A stretch of DNA of 25,181 nt from CAXMNX01 sp051009475 (GTDB lineage: Bacteria > Pseudomonadota > Alphaproteobacteria > Rhodobacterales > Rhodobacteraceae). The stretch spans positions 1 through 25,181 of the forward strand of contig JBPCWO010000062.1 in NCBI GenBank assembly GCA_051009475.1, read 5' to 3'. The notes below the pieces were generated by a model that worked only from the letters and a program-made list of their open reading frames with translations, was not told the DNA's origin and did no database searches. Shown here in pieces: positions 1 to 8,500 of this stretch; position 1 is the first letter of the stretch, and each line of letters begins with the position of its first letter. A program made the translations under genes and the position numbers.

Positions 1-211
1 GCTGAAATCAGCTGAGTTTAATCGTGACACGTCGGAGGGTGAGCTGACGGTCAAGTTTGTCGGGGAGCTGACTTCGGCGGTGCGAAACCGCGAAAACGAA
101 ATTGTCGAAGGCAATCCGAACGAGATCAAACGACAGCGCGACGTTTGGACATTTGCAAGAAAAATGGGCGCCGATGATCCGAACTGGCAGCTAGTTGCCA
201 CCGGAGAATGA
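1..211 (+). CDS. Tim44-like domain protein (TimA-like), 3' end only
   Basis: The window opens inside this gene. The frame starting at base 2 runs open for 69 codons to a TGA at 209-211. The last residues (VWTFARKMGADDPNWQLVATGE in two pieces: VWTFARKMG, then ADDPNWQLVATGE) are typical of the C-terminus of bacterial Tim44-like proteins, where a W-F-x-R strand precedes a D-P-N-W-x-L-V-A-T ending. Family members are membrane-anchored proteins of the alphaproteobacterial envelope, related to the mitochondrial import subunit Tim44; their exact bacterial role is not settled. The stop codon overlaps the mltA start (ATGA at 208-211), so the two are probably translationally coupled. The N-terminal membrane anchor lies outside the window and cannot be checked. 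Confidence 0.85.
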   Translation, partial: LKSAEFNRDTSEGELTVKFVGELTSAVRNRENEIVEGNPNEIKRQRDVWTFARKMGADDPNWQLVATGE

Positions 212-1227
212 TACGTCGGCTAAGTGCGGCACTGGCGCTGTCTATGATTGCCGGCGCGGGATCAGCCGAATCCAGACTATTGGACTGGGCTGACCTAGAC
301 GGCTGGGACGCTGATGATCACGACTCGGCGCGAGCTGTCTTTCTTGAAACATGCGGAGATCTAACAAAAGGTGATTGGCCGGCGCTTTGCGCTTTTGCTG
401 CAAAGGCAGGGGATGCACGAGTGTTTTTTGAAACGTTCTTTAGGCCGGTTTTGATTACAGATGGCCGCGAGGCCTTGTTCACTGGCTACTACGAACCCGA
501 GTTGCAAGGATCGCGCGTCAAAATGGGGCAGTACCGATACCCACTGTACCGCCGTCCAGATGAAGTGCCCGGCACCACGCCCTGGCTGACACGCGAAGAG
601 ATAGAAACTTCAGGCGTATTAGCTGAGCGCGGACTGGAGATCGCATGGCTTTCGGATCCCGTCGATAAGTTTTTCCTCCAGGTTCAGGGATCCGGCCGGA
701 TAAAATTGGCAGACGGTGGCAGCCTTCGGGTCGGTTATGGTGGGAAAAACGGCCATCCGTACCGTTCTGTCGGCAAGGAGATGGTCCGGCGAGGGCTTTT
801 CGAGTCCCATCAGGTTTCCGCGCAGACAATCCGTAGATGGGTAAGCCGCAATCCAGTGCAAGGACCCAAGCTGCTTTGGCACAACCCTTCCTATGTGTTC
901 TTCCGTGAGGTTTCACAGCTTCCTGCCGACAAGGGGCCTTTGGGCGCAATGAGCCGATCAGTAACTGCAGGCCGAACGCTTGCTGTCGATCCCGAATTTG
1001 TACCTCTGGGCACTCCAGTCTGGATTGAAAAGGACGGAAGCTCCCCACTTCGTCGGCTGATGGTGGCGCAGGACACCGGATCTGCGATCAAAGGCGCGCA
1101 GCGCGGAGACATTTTCTATGGCACTGGACCAGAAGCCGGGAAGATCGCCGGAAGAACGCGTGATCCCGGCCGAATGATCGTGTTGCTGCCCATTCAGGAC
1201 ACTCTCTCGATTGCCGCTGGGGAGTGA
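208..1227 (+). CDS. mltA: Membrane-bound lytic murein transglycosylase A (MltA)
   Basis: MltA cleaves the glycan strands of peptidoglycan and leaves 1,6-anhydro-MurNAc ends. The 339-residue product begins with a signal peptide (MIRRLSAALALSMIAGAGSA, probable cleavage near residue 20). I see no lipobox cysteine, so it may be periplasmic rather than a lipoprotein as in E. coli. The MltA domain shows FTGYYEPEL near residue 90, a YRYPLYRRP segment and FLQVQGSGRI near residue 155. The C-terminal 3D domain carries its aspartates in AVDPEFVPLGTPVWIE and VAQDTGSAIKGAQRGDIFYG, which form the active site in this family. The ATG at 208 overlaps the upstream Tim44-like stop, and GGAG at 203-206 sits very close to it. 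Smr follows after 3 bases. Length and motifs fit a complete gene. Confidence 0.95.
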   Translation: MIRRLSAALALSMIAGAGSAESRLLDWADLDGWDADDHDSARAVFLETCGDLTKGDWPALCAFAAKAGDARVFFETFFRPVLITDGREALFTGYYEPELQGSRVKMGQYRYPLYRRPDEVPGTTPWLTREEIETSGVLAERGLEIAWLSDPVDKFFLQVQGSGRIKLADGGSLRVGYGGKNGHPYRSVGKEMVRRGLFESHQVSAQTIRRWVSRNPVQGPKLLWHNPSYVFFREVSQLPADKGPLGAMSRSVTAGRTLAVDPEFVPLGTPVWIEKDGSSPLRRLMVAQDTGSAIKGAQRGDIFYGTGPEAGKIAGRTRDPGRMIVLLPIQDTLSIAAGE

Positions 1228-1230
1228 ATC

Positions 1231-1827
1231 GTGAAGCGTCGAGGGCCACGTGGGCTCGACTCCGAAGAGCAAGAACTTTGGCAGCGGGTCGCGCGAACGA
1301 CGACGCCGCTTAAGCGCGAAAAGTCAAACGCCAACACGTCTTTTTTGCCAACTGTGAAAACGCAGTCGAGGCCAGAAAACAAAGCAACGATTGATACTTT
1401 TGCGGTCGGCGCGAAGTCGGACACGGCGCTGCCGTCTGGCAAACTGAATCTAGGTCTCGGCTCACGGGCGGGAACCGCGCAGATTAATATGGATCGAAAA
1501 GCGTTCCAAAAATTGAAGCGTGGAAAGTCGGCGCCAGAGGCAAGGCTCGATCTGCATGGGATGACCGTTGCTGCCGCACACGACGCACTCACCGCGTTCA
1601 TTTTGTCCGCGCAGGCCAGGGGCAAGCGACTCGTTCTGGTAATTACCGGCAAAGGTCGCGCCTTCGAAGATTCTGGACCAATACCCGCAAGGCCCGGAAT
1701 TCTTCGCCAACAGGTGCCGCATTGGCTGCGCCTGGCGCCACTGAATTCCGTAGTTCTGCAGGTATCCGAATCGCACCGCCGACACGGTGGTTCAGGCGCC
1801 CTTTATGTCTACTTGCGCCGAAGGTAG
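1231..1827 (+). CDS. Smr-domain protein, probable Smr/MutS2-type nuclease domain
   Basis: A 198-residue protein with a GTG start at 1231, preceded by GGAG at 1221-1224. The first ~100 residues are basic and low in recognisable motifs. The C-terminal ~95 residues form a stand-alone Smr domain: LDLHG at 106-110, ITGKGR at 138-143 and a GGSGALYVYLRRR ending. The LDxHG and TGKG motifs are the hallmark of the Smr fold, which in MutS2 and in stand-alone relatives has DNA or RNA nicking activity; recent work on related proteins points to cleavage of mRNA on stalled or collided ribosomes. The true substrate of this protein is unknown. It is the third gene of the Tim44-like/mltA/smr unit. Its last 36 bases overlap the end of the convergent MFS gene. 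Confidence 0.9.
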   Translation: MKRRGPRGLDSEEQELWQRVARTTTPLKREKSNANTSFLPTVKTQSRPENKATIDTFAVGAKSDTALPSGKLNLGLGSRAGTAQINMDRKAFQKLKRGKSAPEARLDLHGMTVAAAHDALTAFILSAQARGKRLVLVITGKGRAFEDSGPIPARPGILRQQVPHWLRLAPLNSVVLQVSESHRRHGGSGALYVYLRRR

Positions 1828-3033
1828 GTGCACGCGTGCTTCGCGCACTGCCACCCAGACTAAAATACTTGCAGCAACGAAAAAAACGCTGATCCCAATC
1901 ATTTGCTCGGGAAATGTCAGCCCAAAATCAATCAGTGCGCCTGAAATTCCCGGGCCAACTGCGGAACCAAAGACCATGATGCTCGTCGAAACGGCCTTGA
2001 TCGCACCTATATGGCGTGTCCCAAAAAACTCTGCCCAAAACGCGGTCGGCAAGGTCGCCTGAATACCGTGCGCAATCCCAAACAGAGCCATTCCAAAAGC
2101 AGCCACCGCCAATGTTTCGGCAAGTCCAAGAACTAAGAATGCCAGCGCGAATGGTACTAGATAGAGGATGGCAAGTCGGGCCGACCCAAACCGGTCGATT
2201 GCCTGGCCTGAGATCACGGTCACGACAACAGATACGGCCGTTAGAAGCGGGATCAGCGCTAAGTAGTCGACCAGCGGCCAGCCTTTGACCTCGGCAATAT
2301 GAACCTGCTGAAAGAACAGCGCAGTGCCCCAGGCCGGAGGTCCAAGTAGCATTGGAAGAAGCATCCAGAACAGGCGAGAACGCAAGACTTCGGCTCTGGT
2401 CCAGTGTCGACCATGCATGCCCGATGAGTTGGTTGCCTCGACATGTGACTGGGGCGTGCGCTCGGCCGACAGAACCCAGAGCATTAGCGGGAAGGCAAGC
2501 ATTAAAAGTGCGGCAGACAGTACCCAGACAGATCGCCACGACATAATCAAAAACAGGGACGCGACAATCACCGGAAAGGCGGCCTGCCCCACAGAAAATC
2601 CCAAGGCCGAAATCGATAACGCCAATCCTCGACGGGCGTCGAACCAGCGCGCCATGGCTACAACGGCCAACTGGTTCATCATCCCTTGCCCCAAAAACCT
2701 AAGAAGAAACACAATGACTATCAGGCCCGCAATTGTCTTGTTCGCCGCCATTGCCAGGCAAACAAGCGCCAAGGCAGGCATAACGATCCAGACAAGCGCC
2801 CGCACCCGATAATGGTCAGCCAGCGTGCCGGCCCAAAACATAATCACAGCCGAAGCAGTTGTGCTAATGGTATAAAGCCCGCCCCACACTCCATCGCTAA
2901 GCCCGTAAGCGCCCATGATCTGTGCTGCGAATATCGCGATAAAAAACGTCTGCCCGTAGCAGGACGAAAACGACAGCAATCCGCCGGCGGACAAAAATCG
3001 GGCGTTCTCGCGGAAAAAAGCCAAAAGGGACAT
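1792..3033 (-). CDS. Major facilitator superfamily (MFS) transporter
   Basis: A 413-residue, strongly hydrophobic protein with about 12 predicted membrane helices. Two MFS signatures are visible: the cytoplasmic loop 2-3 motif in GTLADHYRVRAL and its counterpart in loop 8-9, GQAIDRFGSARL. A longer hydrophilic loop around residues 190-220 separates the two six-helix halves. The overall look is of the MFS_1 / monocarboxylate-oxalate antiporter-like group, but substrate and direction cannot be read from sequence. The ATG at 3031-3033 follows a weak purine-rich AGAGAGAGA. The gene lies 52 bases downstream of hslU on the same strand and may be read through from hslVU. Its 3' end overlaps the end of the Smr gene by 36 bases in opposite orientation. 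Confidence 0.85.
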   Translation of the reverse strand: MSLLAFFRENARFLSAGGLLSFSSCYGQTFFIAIFAAQIMGAYGLSDGVWGGLYTISTTASAVIMFWAGTLADHYRVRALVWIVMPALALVCLAMAANKTIAGLIVIVFLLRFLGQGMMNQLAVVAMARWFDARRGLALSISALGFSVGQAAFPVIVASLFLIMSWRSVWVLSAALLMLAFPLMLWVLSAERTPQSHVEATNSSGMHGRHWTRAEVLRSRLFWMLLPMLLGPPAWGTALFFQQVHIAEVKGWPLVDYLALIPLLTAVSVVVTVISGQAIDRFGSARLAILYLVPFALAFLVLGLAETLAVAAFGMALFGIAHGIQATLPTAFWAEFFGTRHIGAIKAVSTSIMVFGSAVGPGISGALIDFGLTFPEQMIGISVFFVAASILVWVAVREARVHLPSAQVDIKGA

Positions 3034-3085
3034 AACGTCTCTCTCTGCTTCTTTTGGGTGGTTGAAAAGAGCCTTTCGCCGCCGA

Positions 3086-4396
3086 CTAAAGCACGTAGCG
3101 GCTCATGTCTGACGCACTCATGAGCTCACCAAGATTCACTTCGACGAATGCCCTATTGACGGTCACATTTTCACCGGACCGATCGGGGGCTGTGAAGCTG
3201 AGCTCTTCGAATACCCTCTCCATCACTGTGTAGAGTCGGCGCGCGCCGATATTCTCTACCGCATGGTTTACGTCAGCGGCGATTTTTGCCAGCGCGGCAA
3301 TTCCGTCTTCAGTGAACTCCACGATCACTTCTTCGGTGCCTAAAAGCGCCGTGTACTGAAGCGTCAGCGCGTTGTCAGTTTCAGTCAGGATGCGCACGAA
3401 ATCCTCTTCGGTCAGTGCGCGCAGATTGACACGGATCGGCAGTCGGCCCTGTAGTTCGGGCAACAGATCAGATGGCTTAGCAATATGAAATGCGCCGCTC
3501 GCAATAAATAGAATGTGGTCCGTTTTGACCGGGCCATGTTTGGTACTGACGGTCGTGCCCTCGATTAGCGGAAGCAAGTCGCGCTGAACACCTTCGCGGC
3601 TAACGTCGGCGCCGCGCGTTTCTGATCGCGCCGTTACTTTGTCAATTTCGTCAAGGAATACAATTCCGCTTTGTTCGACTGTGTGAAGCGCGGCCTTGGT
3701 TACGGATTCGTCATCGAGAAGTTTGTCAGCCTCCTCGCCGATCAATAAGTCGTAACTTTGGGCCACTGTCATGCGTTTCTTGGTTGTTCGGCCGCCGAGG
3801 CCCTTGCCGAATATTGACCCAAGATCAATCGCCATACCGCTTTGTCCTGGCGGCATGCCCGGCAACTCCATTCCCTGAAATGGGTTTGATTGGTCCTGAA
3901 CTTCAAGCTCAATAACCTCGTCGTCCAGTTCGCCGCGCTTTAACTTGTCGCGAAACATTTCAAGCGTCTGGTCGCGGGCGTTGTCGCCGGCAATCGCCGC
4001 CAGAACACGCTCTTCTGCCGCCCTTCTCGCATTAGACTGGACTTCATCGCGCATATGCTCGCGCGTCATTGTGATGGCCGCCTCAACAAGGTCGCGGACA
4101 ATTTGTTCAACATCGCGGCCGACATAACCCACTTCGGTAAACTTTGTTGCCTCGACTTTCAGAAACGGTGCTTTGGCAAGCTTGGCAAGCCGTCGCGAAA
4201 TTTCGGTCTTTCCGACTCCGGTGGGGCCAATCATCAGTATGTTCTTTGGGTATACCTCGTCCCGAATATCGTCCGACAGCTGCTTTCGCCGCCAACGGTT
4301 TCTAAGCGCAACCGCGACGGCACGCTTGGCGTCTTTCTGGCCGATAATAAAGCGATCAAGCTCTGAGACGATCTCGCGCGGGGTTAGGTCAGTCAT
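3086..4396 (-). CDS. hslU: HslU, ATPase subunit of the HslUV (ClpQY) protease
   Basis: HslU is the AAA+ unfoldase that feeds proteins to the HslV peptidase in the cytoplasm. The 436-residue product starts MTDLTPREIV. The frame stays open 15 codons further upstream, but this ATG matches the family N-terminus and overlaps the hslV stop (ATGA at 4393-4396), which fixes the start. Visible parts are Walker A GPTGVGKT at 57-64, the pore loop GYVG at 90-93, an intermediate (I) domain at roughly 110-240, Walker B GIVFLDEIDK at 244-253, and the conserved C-terminal tail ending SDMSRYVL, which inserts into HslV. Length agrees with alphaproteobacterial HslU. It is expressed with hslV from the heat-shock-type promoter upstream of hslV. 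Confidence 0.98.
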   Translation of the reverse strand: MTDLTPREIVSELDRFIIGQKDAKRAVAVALRNRWRRKQLSDDIRDEVYPKNILMIGPTGVGKTEISRRLAKLAKAPFLKVEATKFTEVGYVGRDVEQIVRDLVEAAITMTREHMRDEVQSNARRAAEERVLAAIAGDNARDQTLEMFRDKLKRGELDDEVIELEVQDQSNPFQGMELPGMPPGQSGMAIDLGSIFGKGLGGRTTKKRMTVAQSYDLLIGEEADKLLDDESVTKAALHTVEQSGIVFLDEIDKVTARSETRGADVSREGVQRDLLPLIEGTTVSTKHGPVKTDHILFIASGAFHIAKPSDLLPELQGRLPIRVNLRALTEEDFVRILTETDNALTLQYTALLGTEEVIVEFTEDGIAALAKIAADVNHAVENIGARRLYTVMERVFEELSFTAPDRSGENVTVNRAFVEVNLGELMSASDMSRYVL

Positions 4397-4947
4397 TTTG
4401 AAAGTGATTCCACGGTCAGGTTTCCGTTGGTGTAAACACAAATGTCGGCGGCAATTGCCATTGCGCGGCGCGCGATCGCTTCTGCGTCAAGGTCGCCATC
4501 CATTAAGGCCCTGCCCGCGGCAAGTGCGTAGTTCCCGCCGGAACCGATTGCAGTGATATCATGCTCCGGCTCGAGCACGTCCCCGGCCCCGGTCACGACA
4601 TAAAGCTCGGCGCCATCAGTGACGATCAACATGGCTTCAAGCTTTTGAAGGTATTTGTCGGTCCGCCAGTCTTTGGCAAGCTCAACGCAGGCGCGCTGAA
4701 GCTGACCCGGAGTTGCCTCAAGCTTGGCTTCAAGCCGTTCGAGAAGTGTAAATGCGTCCGCGGTGGATCCAGCAAATCCAGCTACAAACTCAAGACCGCC
4801 GGGGCTTAACTTCCGCACCTTGCGCGCGGTACCTTTAATGACGGTCTGCCCAAGGCTGACCTGCCCGTCACCGGCGATCACAACCTTGCCGGCCTTGCGG
4901 ACGCCTATAATTGTGGTGCCGTGCCAGCCTGGAGAATTGTCGGACAT
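4393..4947 (-). CDS. hslV: HslV, peptidase subunit of the HslUV (ClpQY) protease
   Basis: HslV is the proteasome-like threonine peptidase that forms a double ring capped by HslU. The open frame reaches to 5019, but the ATG at 4947 is chosen because AGGAG lies 7 bases upstream (4955-4959) and because it gives the normal family length, 184 residues. The N-terminus reads MSDNSPGWHG then TTIIGVRK. In this family the propeptide is removed after HG, leaving Thr11 as the catalytic N-terminal threonine. GDGQVSLGQT and GSGGNYALAAGRAL are further family motifs. The stop overlaps the hslU start by 4 bases, so the two subunits are coupled in translation. The promoter region upstream has a good sigma-32-type match. 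Confidence 0.98.
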   Translation of the reverse strand: MSDNSPGWHGTTIIGVRKAGKVVIAGDGQVSLGQTVIKGTARKVRKLSPGGLEFVAGFAGSTADAFTLLERLEAKLEATPGQLQRACVELAKDWRTDKYLQKLEAMLIVTDGAELYVVTGAGDVLEPEHDITAIGSGGNYALAAGRALMDGDLDAEAIARRAMAIAADICVYTNGNLTVESLSK

Positions 4948-4974
4948 GAAGCCGCTCCTAATACTTTCGCCGCT

Positions 4975-5003
4975 ATATGCGGGCGGTCGGCCGTAACTAC
5001 AAG
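4975..5003 (-). promoter_or_regulatory. Predicted heat-shock (RpoH/sigma-32) promoter of hslVU
   Basis: Read on the minus strand, CTTGTA (5003-4998) is followed by a 15-base spacer and CCGCATAT (4982-4975). The sigma-32 consensus is CTTGAA and CCCCATNT with a 13-15 base spacer, so 5 of 6 and all but one of the fixed bases agree. Transcription would begin near 4967, giving a leader of roughly 20 bases that contains the AGGAG of hslV. hslVU is a classical heat-shock operon, which supports the call. The site lies inside the longer open frame that precedes the chosen hslV ATG, which also argues against the longer frame. Confidence 0.65.
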
Positions 5004-5113
5004 GCGCAGTTGATGTCACTTTGACATACGCACCGAGGCCAGCCTCCCTCGCTGTCGCTTAGATTCAACTGTTGAGTGAGCGTGCTGCTCTTAAAGCGGC
5101 GTATAGCTAGCCT

Positions 5114-5130
5114 ATCGAGGCATGCTCGAT
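5114..5130 (-). terminator. Small hairpin downstream of trxA, possible weak terminator
   Basis: ATCGAG and CTCGAT form a perfect 6-bp stem around the 5-base loop GCATG, beginning 5 bases after the trxA stop. No run of T follows on the minus strand, so intrinsic termination is doubtful; it may only stabilise the mRNA end. Confidence 0.3.
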
Positions 5131-5134
5131 TGCC

Positions 5135-5455
5135 TCAGATCGACTCGTCGATCCAACCCTTAAGTGCGGCTTTTGGCGCTGCGCCGGTTTTGTTTGAAAC
5201 CACCTGCCCGTCCTTGAACAAAAATAACGCAGGAATGCCGCGAACACCAAGTTGCGCCGGGGAATTCGGGTTATCGTCCACATTGACTTTGGCGATCTTC
5301 AAATTGCCACCGTATTCCTCGGCAAGCTCTTCCAAAGCGGGGCCAATCATTTTGCAGGGCCCGCACCATTCGGCCCAGAAATCAACGACGACAGGTACAT
5401 CCGACTGGCGGACTTCGGCGTCAAAAGTGTCATCGGTGACGGCTACAGTTGCCAT
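5135..5455 (-). CDS. trxA: Thioredoxin
   Basis: Thioredoxin 1 is the general cytoplasmic protein-disulfide reductase, recharged by thioredoxin reductase. The 106-residue product has the active site WCGPC at 30-34 inside VDFWAEWCGPCKMIGPALEE and the cis-proline in GIPAL (P75). The frame continues 29 codons upstream, but the ATG at 5455 is preceded by AGGAG and gives the normal thioredoxin length. The gene lies 58 bases downstream of addA on the same strand, a gene order common in Rhodobacterales. A separate promoter is predicted at the addA stop, so trxA can probably be expressed independently of the long operon. Confidence 0.97.
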   Translation of the reverse strand: MATVAVTDDTFDAEVRQSDVPVVVDFWAEWCGPCKMIGPALEELAEEYGGNLKIAKVNVDDNPNSPAQLGVRGIPALFLFKDGQVVSNKTGAAPKAALKGWIDESI

Positions 5456-5488
5456 GTGTTTCTCCTTGGCGTCGCGGTGAGAGTTGCG

Positions 5489-5517
5489 AAAGTAGGAACG
5501 GATGGCACTAACGTCAA
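5489..5517 (-). promoter_or_regulatory. Predicted sigma-70-type promoter of trxA
   Basis: On the minus strand TTGACG (5517-5512), 5 of 6 to the -35 consensus, is followed by exactly 17 bases and TACTTT (5494-5489), a weaker -10. The -35 overlaps the addA stop codon. The start site would lie near 5482, leaving a leader of about 27 bases ahead of trxA. This rests on consensus matching only. Confidence 0.45.
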
Positions 5518-8500
5518 GATGTGGTGGACCGAGATAATGCACTCCTCACGATAGCGTGCTCTAACACCATGACCTGCCCGGTCGCGGTCCAAAGGACTTC
5601 AATCGAGATCTCTCGTTCGGGCCAAATCTGTTCCAGTGCTTCCAGATATGCCCCCATCTGCCGAAGAATACCCTCCGGCACTTCTTCCTGCTCTGTAGGA
5701 ACAACGGCGTTCGACTTGAAATCGATAGCGCGAATTCTCTCTTTTTTGATGATCAACCGGTCGATAGCGCCGCCAATGCGACTATTCAGAGTCGGTACAT
5801 GCGCGGCAATATCCACTTCGGCCAGCGAGCTGTCGGAAAAAACCTCTGGAACGGCGTCGACGCACTGCGTTGCCTCGGCAAGCAACTGCGCGACGTCGGT
5901 TGAGGCCGCATTGTCCAGCAACTGGTCGGCAGTCCGCTTCCAATCGGAGCGCGGTAATATTGGCAAATGCTCGAACAAGAGGTGAAGCTGACTTCCCCGA
6001 AGTTTGGCGGTTTCGGACTCGCCGCCCAAATCACCAGGCATCGACTTGTGCCCCCCCAAATCAGAAGGGGCACGCGGCTTCGGTCTGCGATCGCGAACCA
6101 GGACATCCTCATTCGGAAATGCGGAAATATCACCGATTTTAGTCTCTAAATGGCGGGATTCCGGCAACCCCGACAGATTCCAGTCACCAGACTCAAACCG
6201 AATAATAGCCTGATCGCCGTTGATGGCAGACTGCGCGCCAGCGCGCTCCAAACCAGCGGCAACCGCGTCATACCAATTATCCCTTGGCGCGTTCTCAATT
6301 TCGGCGCCTCCAACAATCAACCAGTGTTTGGCGCGAGTCATTGCAACGTATAGAAGCCTCTGACGCTCTTCAGCATCGGCGTTTGCGCTTAGCTCTTTTG
6401 CACGGCGAATGCTTTCCGGCGCCATTGCAGCAGAGACATTCCAAAGCGGCACACCTTCCTGGCTACGAACAAAGGTATCAGGCCGACTATTGCTGCCGCG
6501 TATAGTGTCGGGCAATAGCACGATCGATGATTCAAGACCTTTTGCGCCATGTACAGTCATTACGCGTATCAGATCGCCCCGCGTATCGGACTGCCTCTTT
6601 ATTTCGATATCTTCGGAACGCGCACGCGACAGAAACCCTGTCAGGCTTGGAACTTCTGTGCGCTCATAGGCAAGCGACTGACTCAAAAGCTCGTTGATGC
6701 CGTCTTCGGCTTCGGGGCCGAGACGGGCAACCAGCGCGCGTCGACCGCCAAAGCGTGTCAAAACCAGCTCGATCAGCTCATATGGCCTTAGAAAGTCGGC
6801 CTTATTTCGGAATGTCCTTAAGCGAGCGACTGAATCGGGAAAATCGTGCTCTTGGTCGCGCAAAGCCGACCACAAATACCCATTTCGCCCCTGAGAAACG
6901 CTAAATAGTTCAGCCTCGCTCCAACCAAAAAGCGGCGACGTCAAAGCTGTTGCAAGCGATAAGTCATCTTCAGGCAGCGCGAGAAACGACAATAAGGAAA
7001 GCAAATCCCGAACCGCAAGCTCTGCGTTGACCTTAAGGCGGTCGGCGCCGGCAATTGGAAGATCCAACCTCTTGCAGCTACGGATAATGTTATCAAACAG
7101 CGCCGCCCGCCGCTGTACTAGGATTAGGATATCGCCAGGCACAATTCGCCGAAATTCGCCGTTTTGACCAGGTACAGTGCCTGTATCCAGGGCGCGCTCG
7201 ATCCACGCCGCGATCCGATCCGCCAAAACAATACTAGGATCATTGGCCGCCCGGCGATCAACCGGATCGTTCCATGCCGGCTCTTCAAGGGTTTCAGGCC
7301 GCGGCACTTTTGGCCAAAGGTCCACTCTTCCCGGAAGCTGCGAATGAAAGGCGTGATGGGTGGTATTTCCTCCAAGGCCAGCCGCCCACTCTTCTTGAAA
7401 AACGTGGTCTACAACTTTCAGGATTGCAGGTGACGATCGAAATGAATGAGTTAACTCCTGCCGGCTGAGCTTCGGCCCGTATTCAAGTTGTTTGGCAAAC
7501 TTCTCGGCCATTAAGTCAAATGCGCGAGCATCGGCGCCTTGAAAGCTGTAAATCGACTGTTTTTTATCGCCCACGACAAAAAAAGATCGAGGCTCATCTT
7601 CTCGAGCGCCCTTTCCGGCTGTTATTTCGGCAGCCAGCGCATCGATAACTTCCCACTGCGCCGGGCTAGTGTCTTGCGCCTCGTCGACAAGAATATGGTT
7701 AATCCCGCCATCCAGTCGAAAAAGAACCCACGCAAGCCCCTGATCCTGTAACAGCCCGCGCGCCTTGAGAATTAGGTCATCGAAATCAAGAACTCCGAGA
7801 CTATCCTTTGCCACTGCGTATGCAGGGTTAAACTCTGCCGCAAAGCCGTGAAGCGCCTGGGTCATTTCGGCAGCATAAAAGGGACGCAGCAACTCAAAAG
7901 CGTCTTCAACTTGGGCCATTATCTGATGAAAACGCGAGGTATATGGCGCAAACGGACCTTCGCGAAACTCCTTGGTAGGAATATTTTCGGTCTTTGCAGT
8001 GAATGGCGCTCGCGCGTCTTTTCCGTAAAGCAGGACATCGGCAAGCGCCTGAACAACAGACAGCGACGCATTTTCAGGCAGTGACGATATCTTATTCGCG
8101 AGGGACAGGTCGCTGACCTTAGTAGAAGTGCGGAGAATATCGGGCAGTGTCGAAAGGAACTCGAGGTCGCCGGGCTTAATCGCGGTTTCCACGATTTCCT
8201 GCCCTGTCAAATCGTTTTCGACACCCAAGAGCGCACAAATTTCCGACCGACCCACGCCGGAAAAATCGTCGGCGGATCTTGCAACCTGTATTGCGAGTTT
8301 TGTTAGACTCTCCCCGCTGAAGTGCAGAGCAATATCTGTCAGCGCGGCCGGAGTCTCAGTTGCTAGTCGATCGAGCACGTCTTCGATTAGTCGGTCGCGA
8401 GCTATCTCGTCGAGCTCTCGGAATTGCGGCGTTACACCGGCTTCCAAAGGAAACTGCCGCAATAGGGCGGCGCAGAAAGAGTGAATCGTCTGGATTTTTA

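Noticed and set aside
518..1048. 176-codon minus-strand frame inside mltA
   Set aside because: It lies wholly within a gene with clear domain motifs and its translation shows no recognisable protein features.
2324..2812. 162-codon plus-strand frame opposite the MFS gene
   Set aside because: It is antisense to a membrane protein, has a composition that mirrors the opposite strand and no motif.
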